64,000 nucleotides of DNA from Hetaerina americana (GCA_022747635.1 JAKTNV010000415.1:94553-158552); one strand, 5' to 3'; shown: positions 19,986-31,600, counted from the stretch's first letter. Numbers and translations: made by a program. Notes: a model not told the origin generated them from the sequence alone.

Positions 19986-22711
19986 ATGAGCCAGGACCGA
20001 AGCATCCAGTTTCCACCGCCACCATCGATCAGCTCCACCGACTGGCCAGCACATCCGGCCAGTCGTGGGAGGAGTTTGAGGTCATGGTGAAGGATCTGGT
20101 GGCCACCATCCAGGCGGAGAGGAAGAGGGAGGCCAAAGCTGTAGACGGAGGGGAAGCTGCTCGGCCACAGAACGTCGTGCACAGACAACCACCAAGACTC
20201 AGACAAGTAGTTGACTACGACGTGAAAAAGGCATCAGACCTACAGAAGCTCTTCAGGAGTCATCCCAGGAGGGCAGTGAAGAGCATCCTGTCCGATAAGT
20301 CACCCTATTGCGACATTCCCGTGGAGGAGGTGGAAAAGCATTTCCGCCTAGTCTACGGGAGTGTCGGGATGGGGGTCTTGGAGGACGAGGGTGACGACTC
20401 GGTCTACCGTCGCACGACGGAGACCGAGAAGAAGCTGCTCCTAGAAAGGATCACTCCTGAAGAAGTGACACGACGAATGTCTAGAACAAAGAACATTGCC
20501 CCAGGCCTTACCTACGGCGACCTGAGGGTGGTCGATAGACATGGACGAATTCTTTCCTTTATCTTTGACAGATGCCTGAAGGAGGCCAGAACACCGGCCG
20601 CGTGGAAGACCTCTTGGACTGTCCTCCTGCACAAAGGGGGGGACCGCCAGGACATCGGCAACTGGAGGCCCATAGCGCTTGGCAACACAATCGCCAAGCT
20701 GTATGCCGGGGTGCTTGCTGACCGCATACTATCTTGGGCGGTAAGCGGGAAGAAGATGCACCCGGCATAGAAGGGCTTCCGGGAGTTCGAGGGGTGCCAC
20801 GAGCACAATTGTCGACGAAATGAGACACAGACGTTCCCGAATTGCACTGGCTTGGCTTGATCTATGGAACACGTTCAGGTCCATCCCGCCCCAACACCTC
20901 CAGAAGACCTTGCGGAGGAGATGAGGAGGACCATGGAGGAGTTGCAGAAGGGCTCCACGGTCGTGAAGACGGCCAGCAGCGACACTGGTGTCATTGACAT
21001 CTGCGCCGGTGTCAAGCAGGGGTGCCCGTTATCACCGACCATTTTCAATCTGGGAATGGAGCTGGTGATATGGGCAGTCGCTGGCGAGGCAGGCAAGTGC
21101 GGCGTCGTCATCCAGGGGCAGAACATCGCCATCCTGGCCTACGTGGACGACTTGGTGCTGGTGGCCCGGGACCAGGAGCACCTGCAGTACCTGCTGAACA
21201 TTGCAGGAGAAGTGGCGACCGCTGCAGGTCTACAGTTCAAGCCAAGCAAGTGCGCAATGCTGGACCTCAACTTTTCAACAAACCAGCCCGTTCAGCCGTC
21301 CCAACTCACCATCCAGGGGGTGGCCATTCCCAGCCTGAAGGACGGCAAAGCGCACCGGTACCTCGGGGTTCCTTTCGGGTTCCACGTGGACCAGACCCCC
21401 GAGGAGGACTCGGTGTGCTTGGGCGAGGACGTCAAGAAGATCAACGAGTCACTCCTCGCCCCGTGGCAGAAGATCGCCGCCACCAACATCTTCCTTCTGC
21501 CCAGGCTGGAATTCATCTTGCGGGCTGGTAATGTTAAAAAGAAAAACTTGATCGACATCGACAAGAGGCTGAAGGCCTGCGCCAAGGGCTGACTCCATTT
21601 ACCCAAAAGGGTATTGCCTGAGATGGTCTTCATTGGCCATCAACATGGCGGCGCAGGTCTTCTCCCTCTTTCTGACTTGACTGACATATTGACCATCGTG
21701 CAGGGATATCGACTCCTCCATTCCCGTGACCCCAACGTGAGAGTGCTCCCCTATGGTCGCCTGAAGGAGGTAGTGCGGAGGAAGCTGAGGAGGCCGCCAA
21801 CCACCGGTGATCTCACAGATTAACTTAGTGGTAGTCTGCGGGATGACTTTGGAAGGGAAAGCGGCGACTTCAGTTCCCTCTTCACGCAGGTTCGCTCCGC
21901 GTCACACCGTATCGCCGGGCACATAGGCTTGAGCTGGAGATGGTCGGACGAGCTAAGGGAGATGCAGATTTCGTTTAGCGACATGAATGACGGGGCTGAA
22001 GACCGCCCCCCCTTCATCAGGGTTCCTCCGAAGGCCGTAAGGCAACTGACGGGTGCCCTGAAGATCGCGGTGCGGCGCTACTACCTGAACAAGGTAAGCG
22101 CCATGCTCGATCAAGGGACAGTTATTCGTGCCTCGGCGAAATCTGAAGCCTCTAATCACTTCCTGGCAGGAGGGAGGTACACCAGGTTTTGTGATTGGAG
22201 GTTCATCTTTAGGGCTCGGCTTGATCTACTCCCGCTCAATGCCTGTCGCCGTTGGGAAACCAATGGGGACAAGCGGTGTTGACGATGCGGCCACGCAGAA
22301 GAGACCCTGCCCCATGTCATTAACCACTGTAAAATGCATTCAAGGACGTGGCAGCGTAGACATAACGCTGTCCAAGACCGACTACACAAGGCTCTGATTG
22401 GACGCCGGGGAAAAGGTGACGATGAAATCAGAGTCAACAGACAAGTACCTGGCACCGACTCGACTCTTAGACCAGACCTGGTTATAACTAACTAGGCCGA
22501 CAAGACTGTGACATTGACAGACGTAGCAGTTCCATTCGAAAATACGGACGACGCACTGCTGGCAGCCAGGACCGCAAAGGAGGAGAAGTATGCCGCCCTG
22601 GCAGAGACCATCCGCCAGCAGGGAAGCCGAGCATCAGTCGCCGCCATCGTCGTGGGAAGCCTGGGGACTTGGGACCCGAAGAACGATTCTGTCCTGAAAC
22701 CCTGGGTCTAA
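19985..22711 (+). pseudogene. R2-like element copy 1: RT, zinc knuckle and RLE
   Basis: One reading frame holds for 2.7 kb with point defects. After IDQLHRLASTSGQSWEEFEV it shows YCDIPVEEVEKHF, LTYGDLRVVDRHGRILSFIF, TVLLHKGGDRQDIGNWRPIA, motif A LAWLDLWNTFRSIP, motif B KQGCPLSPTIFNLGME, motif C YVDDLVLVA and the thumb HRYLGVPFGFHVD. A zinc knuckle CRRCGHAEETLPHVINHC follows, then an RLE with RPDLV (PD) and TDVAVPFEN (D). Defects are a TAG at 20,768 (CAG in copy 2), 17- and 16-nt deletions near 20,807 and 20,905 that cancel in frame, TGA 21,590, TAA 21,821, TGA 22,280, TAG 22,493 and a frameshift near 22,695. The N-terminal zinc fingers are missing. This order (RT, CCHC, RLE) defines the R2/NeSL superclade. 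Confidence 0.9.
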
Positions 22712-23291
22712 CTCGATGATACTGCACCACCATGCGGCGGCTAATGGTGAGCGACGTTATCCGATGGTCGCGGGACTGCTACGTTGAGCACATCACGGGT
22801 CACCGACAATATGAGGATGGCTCCGGAGGCTGAAATAAAGACAAAAGTGAAGTCGTGTTAAATCATTTCCCCTCTTTCCTTTTTCCATACTTCTCTGTAA
22901 AACCTTTTTCTGTCCCCTTTCTTATGAGCCATGGTGTATAAATGGACAAAAGCCATAGTTTATAAACGGCCCCCCAAGTGTAAACCCCCGTCCCCCACTG
23001 TGAAAAACAATATAAACTTTACTTAAAGACAAAAATGCGAGAAGCATAAAATAAATATAAAAATTCTCCGAGAGAAGGGCAAAGACTTGTTTCCCAGCTC
23101 CCTCATTTGGAGGGAGCCGGACTTGTATTAAATCAACCACATATGTAAATTTGAAAACTAATGCTTAAACTGTATTTCTAAGAATTTAAATAAACAAATT
23201 TTATCTGTTCTTAACAGCTTAATCCCCTTCACTTCTTGTTTTTAGCCCTTTAAATTTCAAATGAACAGATCTACCGCATTTGGATTTTTTT
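22712..23291 (+). other. 3' untranslated region of R2-like copy 1
   Basis: After the frameshifted C-terminus (MRRLMVSDVIRWSRDCYVEH, then ITGHRQYEDG in the next frame) comes ggctgaaataaagac, then tatgagccatggtgtataaa and a tail ending ctaccgcatttggatttttt. Copy 2 carries the parallel series at 24,890-25,388, which fixes the 3' end to within a few bases. Confidence 0.75.
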
Positions 23292-24889
23292 GCCAGGAGA
23301 AGCTGTGGCTCGACCGACTGGCCAGCACATCCAGCCAGTCATGGGAGGAGTTTGAGGTCGTGGTGGAGGAACTGGTGGCCACCATCCAGGCAGAAAGGAA
23401 GAGGTAGGCCAAAGCAGCGGATGGAGGGGAAGCTCCTCGGCCACGAAACGTCATGCACAGACAACCTAGGCGATGCAGACAAGTAGCTGACTACAACGTG
23501 AAAAGGGCGTCGGACCTACAGAAACTCTTCAGGAGTCATCCCAGGAGGGCAGTGGAGATCATCCTGTCCGATAAGTCACCCTATTGTGACATTCCCATGG
23601 AGGAGATGGAAAAGCTTCTCCGCCAAGTCTACGGGAATGTCGGGATGGGGGGCTGCTCCTTGAAAGGATTACTCCTGAGGAAGTGACGCGACGAATGTCT
23701 AGAACCATGAACACCGCCCCAGGCCCCGATGGCCTCACCTACGGCGACCTGAGGGTGGTCGACAGACATGGACGAATTCTTTCTTTTATCTTCGACAGAT
23801 GCCTGAAGGAGGCCAGAACACTGGCCGCGTGGAAGACCTCTCGGACTATCTTCCTGCAAAAAGGTGGGGGCTGCCTGGACATCGGCAACTAGAGGCCCAT
23901 AGCGCTTGGCAACACCATCGCCAAGCTGTACGCCAGGGTGCTTGCTGACCGCATACTATCTTGGGCGGTCAGCGGGAAGAAGATGCACCCGGCACAGAAG
24001 GGCTTCCAGGAGTTCAAGGGGTGCCACGAGCACAACTTCACCCTTCAGGCAGCTGTCAACGAGATTAGACGCAGACGTTCCCACATCACATTGGCTTGGC
24101 TTGACCTTCGGAATGCATTCGGGTCCATCCCGCAGACACCTCCAGAAGACCTTGCGGAGGATGGACTTGCCTGAGGAGATGAGGAGGACCGTGGAGGGAT
24201 TGCAGAAGGGCTCCACGGTCGTGAAGACGGCCAGCGGCGACACCGGCATCATTGACATCTGCGCCGGATTCAAGCAGGGGTGCCCGTTATACCGACCATT
24301 TTCAATCTGGGAATGGAGCAGGTGATATGGGCGGTCGCTGGCGAGGCAGGCAAGTTCGGCGTCATCGTCCAGGGAAAGAACATCGCCGTCCTGGCGTACG
24401 CGGACGACTTGGTGCTGGTGGCCCGGGACAAGGAGCACCTGCAGCGCCTGCTGAACATCGCAGGAGAAGAGGTTACCGCTGCAGGTCTACAGTTCAAGCC
24501 AAGCAAGTGTGCAATGCTGGACCTCAACTTTTCAACAAACCAGCCCGTTCAGCCGTCCTAACTCACCATCCAGGGAGTGGCCATTCCCAGCCTGAAGGAC
24601 GGCGAAGCGCACCGGTACCTCGGGGTTCCTTTCGGGTTCCACGTGGACCAGACCCCCGAGGAGGACCTGGTGCACTTGGGCGAGGACGTCAATAAAACTG
24701 ACGAGTCACTCCTCGCCCTGTGGCAGAAGATCGCCGCGACCAACATCTTCCTTCTGCTTAGGCTGGAATTCCTCTTGCGGGCTGGCAACGTTAAGAAGAA
24801 GCACCTGACCGACATAGACAAGAGGCTGAAGGCCTGCGCAAAGGGCTGACTCCATTTGCCCAAAAGGGCATCGCCTGAGATGGTCTTGA
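23292..24889 (+). pseudogene. R2-like element copy 2: RT region, RLE deleted
   Basis: It begins almost at the same internal point as copy 1 (CTGTGGCTCGACCGACTGGC) and follows it closely. It keeps features lost in copy 1: APGPDGLTYGDL, AQKGFQEFKGCHEHNFTLQA and YADDLVLVA. Its defects are TAG 23,404 (GAG in copy 1), a deletion of about 60 nt near 23,650 that shifts frame, TAG 23,890 (TGG in copy 1), a 2-nt loss near 24,131, a frameshift near 24,285 and TAA 24,558 (CAA in copy 1). The TGA after CAKG at 24,847 is shared with copy 1. About 1.2 kb equivalent to 21,627-22,805 of copy 1 is missing, which removes the zinc knuckle and whole endonuclease. The copy is non-autonomous. Confidence 0.88.
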
Positions 24890-25388
24890 GATGGACAAAT
24901 ACAGTATGAAGACGGCTCCAGAGGCTGAAATGAAAAGACTAAAGTGAAGTTGTGTTAAAACATTCCCTTACTCTTTCCATATTTCTTCTTTGTAATTCCT
25001 TTTTCTGTCCCCTTTCTCTTTATGTTCCTATGAGCCATGGTGTATGAATGGCCAAGCCGTGGTGTATAAACGGCCTCCCCAAATTGTGTGATTCCCCCCA
25101 ACAAAAAACAGAAAACTTTAATAACATTTATCAGTGGGGAGCGAATGGACCTATATTAATTCCCCGGAAAGGGGCAAAAAACTTGTGCTTTGGCTCCCTC
25201 CCTCGGAGGATGCCGGGTGATGTTTAAAATCAACAAAATGTTATATATTAGTTTTATTAAGGAGTGAAACTATCTGTAACATTTTAAATAAAACACTTTA
25301 ATCTGTTCTTTTTAGCTTAATCACCTTCGCTTCTTGTTTTCCGCCCGCCAAATTTGAATTTTTAATTGAACAGTGCTACCATTTTTTG
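24890..25388 (+). other. 3' untranslated region of R2-like copy 2
   Basis: It resumes after the deletion with tatgaagacggctccagagg and runs parallel to copy 1, including tatgagccatggtgtatgaa, ttaatctgttctttttagct and a terminus near gctaccattttttgaacc. Copy 3 starts immediately after. Confidence 0.75.
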
Positions 25389-26440
25389 AACCATTCTTGC
25401 CTTCTCCCCGACCAACGTTAAGCCTTCCCAGGACACTCCCAGAGGGAAGGAGCAACAGGATACTAGGGGTCGGCTCTTCCCAGTAGCCCCTATTTGCCCC
25501 CCCCCGGTTGCCCCACAGCAAACTGCCTCTTCAAGGCGGACCTTGGGACCGCCCGCCCCCTCAGGGCCCCCCGGTCGCTCACGGACCGGGTCCCACGCCC
25601 ACTCGGGGCGATAACCTCCCCACCCCCGGTGCACCGTCGAGTCCCCTCAGGACCGGTAGGCTGAGCACCGGACCTTCCCCGGTGCCTTTCCAGGTCCCCT
25701 CCGGACCGGTAGCTTGAGTACCGAGGCACCCTGGCCCCCGGGGGCAACCTCCGTCTATCCCGTACGATCGGCGCAGAGCGATTGATTCTAACAGGGCGCG
25801 GTTTCGTTTTCGGCCGCGCCGCCGGTCAACCGACGTAATGGCACGCTTCAGCTCCGGCCGGTATTTGTGGAAGACCTCGTCTTCCACATAACCGTTTATT
25901 CAAATCCCCCGATAATTTAAATGTCCCCCCGACCCACTTGTACGGGCCGAGAAGCGGGTTGAGCGCCTTCAGTGCCATCCCTAGGCGGCCACCTGGGTTT
26001 CATTCAGGTGCACGCCACGCGCAACATTTTAATTTTTAAACTATTCCGTTTCGCGGTCTTTCAGACCGCTGAAAAGCCCGCCGTCGCCCCCTTGGCCTTC
26101 AGCATTTATATCTTTTTGAATTTTTGGTGTCCTTAAAAGAACAATTTTTCAATACATATTCCACGGTCCTTCAGACCGCGGAATATCAGCCTCAAGGTCC
26201 CGTTGCACATTGTCAACGCCCTCCCATGCCCCCAAGTCCTCCCCATAAAAACGGGGGGCCGGGGCCGTGGGGGGGGGGAGAAAAGCACCCACGCGTGCTA
26301 GTTTCTCCACCCCCCACTCCTCCTCTCGTACTTTGCGGAGGAGGAAAGTCGAGGCGTCAGAGCCCGACTCTTCACCTCCCCATACACCAGTGGGCGACGC
26401 GTCCGAATGCGTATTAACGCGCCGCCCGAGGAAATTCATA
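25389..26440 (+). other. GC-rich, hairpin-rich 5' region of R2-like copy 3
   Basis: This 1-kb C/G-rich block lies directly after the 3' end of copy 2 and upstream of R2-type zinc fingers, so it is read as the 5' untranslated region. It contains perfect or near-perfect hairpins at 25,866-25,888 (10-bp stem, loop ctc), 26,053-26,069 (7-bp stem) and 26,158-26,184 (11-bp stem with one mismatch). A stem ccttccc/gggaagg lies at about 25,424-25,450, and a direct repeat with ggaccggtag lies at about 25,640-25,728. Open frames here are proline-rich by composition and are not convincing genes. Confidence 0.6.
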
Positions 26441-27262
26441 CACGATGGCCCCCGTTACTTCTTCTCCATCCGGCGTCCGAAAGCCGTCCCTTGAGACCTC
26501 CCCGCTTTCGGATGTTACCTATACCCCCCAATTCCCGTTCTTCTTCCCCTCTCTCCCTCGACGACTTCACGACGCCTCCGGATTCTTCTTCGTCCAGACG
26601 TCCGGCGCTGGATTTCCCCCCCCCCCGACTAACCCCGCCCCCCAAACGACTGATAGGATCTCGACGCCCCTCCTGACCGGCACTGCGATGTCGGCCAGGA
26701 GGGTCGAAAATCAACTTGTGGTTTACTTTCCCGTGGCGGAAATGACCTCCACCAAAGTGGGATGCAGCATGTCCTTCCGCGCTGCGGATAAGTCTCCTCC
26801 GGCACGTGATGAAGCAGCACGGCCACCGACTCACGTCGGTGAACGTCTGCTCCATCTGCGGCGGGACTCTCGGCCGCAAGCCGTCCACTCATCCCTGCCT
26901 CAAAGGAGGGATCCGTAAGGCGGTGGACGGAGGTTTGGCATTCTCGCATCGGTGCGGGACATGCGATTTCGCATGCACTGACCGTCGCGGGTTTGCGAAC
27001 CACATGGTGACCTACAAAAGACCTCACCCTTGATTGCTCCCCTTCAGGAGGCAATCGAGGAGACAGATGCACGACGCCGCTCAACGTGACCGAGGCGGAA
27101 CCTTCCGTTCCAGACGAAGCAGTAGACGCTCCGGCCGAACACCTCCTTCGGGGCAGCCTACCGAGGTCGGTGACACCAAGGATACTGGGTCACCGCCGCC
27201 CGAGGATGCAGCAACGTCGCCGCCACCAGCTCCCGACGCAGCAGAAGGAGCAGACGCTTTTG
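26441..27262 (+). pseudogene. R2-like copy 3: N-terminal zinc-finger region
   Basis: In the frame of 26,445 the protein reads RRVENQLVVYFPVAEMTST and SMSFRAADKS. A frameshift near 26,795 leads into RHVMKQHGHRLTSVNVCSIC, GGTLGRKPSTHPC, then HRCGTCDFACTDRRGFANHM and a stop at 27,031. These are a finger-like F-x5-LLRHVMKQH segment, a C-x2-C...H..C segment, and a C-x2-C-x12-H finger. The arrangement resembles the N-terminus of R2 proteins with several zinc fingers that bind target DNA. The first finger lacks one cysteine and the last has an irregular final histidine. Downstream coding is frameshifted and not recognisable. Confidence 0.65.
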
Positions 27263-27371
27263 TTTCCATGTGGACCAGACTCCCGAGGAGGACCTGCTGC
27301 GCTTGGCCGAGGACATCAGGAAGATCGACGAGTCACTCCTCGCCCCGTTATAGAAGATCGCCACGACGAAT
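27263..27371 (+). pseudogene. R2-like copy 3: RT-thumb remnant after an internal deletion
   Basis: tttccatgtggaccagactc onwards matches copy 1 at 21,378-21,485 (FHVDQTPEED...DESLLAPW region). The N-terminal zinc-finger part is therefore joined directly to the RT thumb, skipping the whole RT core. The match ends at cgacgaat (27,371), where satellite sequence starts. Confidence 0.85.
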
Positions 27372-28655
27372 AGCCTAGTCTTCGGGACCAGAATAATGCG
27401 CAACTGCGATGCGGGACCAGAATAAAGCGCCACCGCAATTAGGGACTAGAAGAAAGCACGTAGGACCACAATAAAGCCTGCGGGACCAGAATCAATCCCC
27501 ACCGTAAAGCATTACAGAAGAACTAAAATCTGCTGCTGAGAGAAAATCAATGCTGAAGAGATTACGTTTTTCGAAAAAATGGGAAATAAAAACAATGAAA
27601 ATAATCCGGTTCCCGTCGTTCGTTTCGGATAGTTACCGTCTTTCAGAATTTATATTATGCAATTGAAACCGCCACTACTAAGCGGGACCAGAATAAAGCA
27701 TGTGGGACCAGAGTTAAGCATGCGGGACCAGAATAAAGCGCCACCACACAGCGGGACCAGAAACAATCCCACCGTAAAGCATTACAGAAGAAATAAAATC
27801 TGCTGCTGACAGAAAATCAATACTGAAGAGAAAACGTTTTTCGAAAAAATGGCAAATACAAACAATAAAAATAATCCGGTTCCCGTCGTTCGGTTCCGAT
27901 GATTCCTGTCATTCACAATTTATCTTGTGCAATTGAAAGCGCCACCGAAAAGCGGGACCAGAAAACAGCATGTGAGACAAGAATAAAGCATGCGGGACCA
28001 GAATAAATCCCCACCGCAATGCATTGCTGAAGAATAATAATAATATAATAATTTGCTGCCGAGAGAACATCATTGCTGAAGAGAAAATTTTTATTATTAA
28101 TTTAATAAAACTAATCATGTTACAGTCGTTTGATTCCGATAATTCCCGTCGTTCAACACTAATCTTGTGCAATTGAAAGCGCCACCAATGCGGGAACAGA
28201 ATAAAGCATGTGGGACCAGAATAAAGCATGCGGGACCAGAATAAGGTGCCACCTCAATGCGGGACCAGAATAAGCATGTGGGACTAGAATACAGCATGCG
28301 GGACCAAAACATAGAGCCACCAATGCGGTCTAGTCCCGCGACGCGGGACCAGAAAAAAGCATATGGGTCCAGAATAGAGAATGCGGAACCAGAATAAACC
28401 CCGCTGCATTACTGGACCAGAAGAAACCATGGGGGCCCAGAATAAAGCGCCACCGCAATGCGGGACGTAAATCAATCCCCACCGCAATGCATTGCTGAAG
28501 AAATATAACCTGCTGCTGAGAGAAAATCATGGCTGAAGATGAAATGTTTTTCGAAAAAATGGGAAAAATCAACTAATAAGATAACCCAGTTCCCGTCGTT
28601 CGGTTCCGTTTATTCCCGTCATTCTTAATTTATATTATTGAATGTGCAACCAATG
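27372..28655. repeat. Satellite edge: 20-bp units mixed with a 180-190 bp unit
   Basis: Four copies of a longer unit lie at about 27,493-27,680, 27,764-27,949, 28,005-28,187 and 28,472-28,653. Each starts caatccccaccg.aa.gcat and has ctgctgctgagagaaaatca, cgtttttcgaaaaaatggga and ttcccgtcgttcggttccga, ending caattgaaagcgccacc. They alternate with short runs of the 20-bp unit. The gcgccacc end joins agcgggaccag, and the same gcgcca tract appears in degenerate form inside the main array. The copies are diverged, as expected at an array margin. Confidence 0.85.
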
Positions 28656-31600
28656 CGGGACCAGAATAAAGCATGTGGGACAGAATATAGTGTCATCGCA
28701 ATGTGGGACCAGAATAAAGCTTGTGGGACCAAAATAAAGCATGTGATACCAGAATAAAGCATGTGGGACCAGAATAAAACATGTAGGACCAGAATAAAAC
28801 ATGCAGGACCAGAATAAAACATGCAGGACCAGAATTAAGCGCCACCGATAACTGGGACCAGAATAGAGCATGTGGGACCAGAATCTAGTGGCATCGCAAT
28901 GCGGGACCAGAATAAAGCATGTACGATCAGAATAAAGCATTAGGCACCAGAATAAAGCATATAAGAACAGTATAAAGCATGTGGGACCAGAATAAAGCAC
29001 ATGAGACAAGAATAAATCGCCACGGCAAACTGGGACCAGAATAAAGCATGCGAAACCAGAATAAAGCATGTGGGACCAGAATAAAGCATGTGGGACAAGA
29101 ATAACGCATGTGGGACCAGAATCTTGTGGAATCGCAATGCGGGACCAAAATAAAAATGTGGGACCAGAATAAAGCATGCTGAACCAGAATAAAGCTTATG
29201 GGACCAGAATCTAGTGGCATCGCAATGCGGGACCAGAATAAAATTGTGGGACCAGAATAAAGCATGTGGGACCAGAATAAAGCATGCTAAACCAGAAAAA
29301 AGCATGTACGATGTGAATTAAGCATGTGGTACCAGAATAAAGAATATAAAACCAGTATAAAGCATGTGGGACAAGAATAAAGCATGCGGGACCAGAATTA
29401 AGCGCCACGGCAAACTGGGACCAGAATAGAGCCTGCGGGATCAGAATAAAGCATATGGGACCAGAATCTAGTGGCATCGCAATGCGGGACCTGAATAAAA
29501 ATGTGGGACCAGAATAAAGCATGTGGGACCAGAATAAAGCATGTGGGACCAGATTCTAGTGGCATCGCAATGCGGGACCTGAATAAAAATGTGGGACCAG
29601 AATACAGCATGTGGGACCAGAATAAAGCATATACGATCTGAATAAAGCATGTGGCACCAGAATAAAAGATATAAGACCAGTATAAGGCATGTGGGACCAG
29701 AATAAAGCATGTTGGACCAGAATAAAGCGCCACGACCAACTGGGACCAGAATAAAGCATGCGGGACCAGAATAAAGCATGTGGGACCAGAATAAAGCATG
29801 TTGGACCAGAATAAAGCATGTGGGACCAGAATCTAGTGGCAACGCAATGCGGGACCAGAATAAAAATGTGGGACCAGAATAAAGCATGTGGGACCAGAAT
29901 AAAGCACGCTGGACCAGAATAAAGCATGTACGATCTGAATAAAGCATGTGGCACTAGAATAAAGCATATAAGACCAGTATAAAGCATGTGGGACCAGAAT
30001 GAAGCGCCACGGCAAACTGGGACCAGAATAGAGCATGTGTGACCAGAATAAAGCATGTAGGACCAGAATAAAGCATGTGGGACCAGAATCTAGTGGCATC
30101 GCAATGCGGGACCAGAATAAAAATGTGGGGCCAGAATAAAGCATGTAGGACCAGAATAAAGCATGCTGGACCAGAATAAAGCATATGGGACCAGTATAAA
30201 GCATGCGGGACCTGAATAAAGCGCCTGGGCAAACTGGGACCAGAATAGAGCATGCGGGACCAGTATAAAGCATGTGGGACCAGAACAAAACATGTGGGAC
30301 CAGAATGAAGCATGTGGGACCAGAATAAATCATCCTGGACCAGAATAATAACTCATATGGGACCAGAATAAAGCATGTGGGACCAGAATAGAGCATGCGG
30401 GACCACTATAAAGCATGTGGGACCAGAATAAAGCATGTGGGACCAGAATAAAGCATGTGGGACCAGAATCTCGTGGCATCGCAATGCGGGACCAGAATAA
30501 AAATGTGGGACCAGAATAAAGCATGTGGGACATGAATAAAGCATGCTGGAAAAGAATAAAGCATGTACGATCTGAATAAAGCATGTGGCACCAGAATAAA
30601 GCATATATGACCTGTCTAAAGAATGTGGGACCAGAATAAAGCATGTGGGACCCGAATAAAGCATGCGGGACCTGAATAAAGCGCCACGGCAAACTGGGAC
30701 CATAATAGAGCATGCGGGACCAGTATAAAGCATGTTGGACCAGAAAAAAGCATGTGGGACCAGACTAAAGCATGTGGGACCAGTATAAAGCATGCGGGAC
30801 CTGAATAAAGCGCCACGGCAAACTGGGACAAGAATAGAGCATACGGGACCAGTTTAAAGCATGTGGGACCAGAATAAAGCATGTGGGACCAGAATCTCGT
30901 GGCATCGCAATGCGGGACCAGGATAAAAATGTGGGACCAGAATAAAGCATGTGAGACCAGAATAAAGCATGCTGGACCAGAATAAAGCATGTACGACCTG
31001 AATAAAGCATGTGGCACCAGAATAAAGTATATAAGACCAGTATAAAGCATGTGGGACCAGAATACAGCATGTGGGACCAGAATAAAGCATGTGGGACCAA
31101 AATAAAGCATGCAGGACCAGAATTAAGCGCCACCGAAAACTGGGATTAGGATAGAGCATGTGGGGCCAGAATAAAGCATGTGGGACAAGAATGAAGCATG
31201 TGGGACCAGAATAAAGCATGTACGATCAGAATAAAGCATATTGCACCAGAATAAAGCATATAAGACCAGTATAAAGCATGTGGGACAAATATAAAGCATG
31301 CTGGTCCAGAATAAAGCCCTTAACACGAGAATCTAGTGGCATCGCAATGCCGGACCAGAATAAAAATGTGGGACCAGAATAAAGCGCAACGGTAAACTGG
31401 GACCAGAATAAAGCATGCGGGACCAGAGTAAAGCATGTGGGACCAGAATAAAGCATGCTGGACCAGAATAAAGCCCTAGGGACGAGAATCTAGTGGCATC
31501 GCAATGCCGGACCAGAATAAAAATGTGGGACCAGAATAAAGCATGTGGGACCAGAAAAAAGTATAATGGACCAGAGTAAAGCATGTACGATCTGAATAAA

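Noticed and set aside
26124..26918. Proline/serine-rich open frames on both strands
   Set aside because: C-rich composition keeps several frames open. Only the zinc-finger segment has recognisable motifs.
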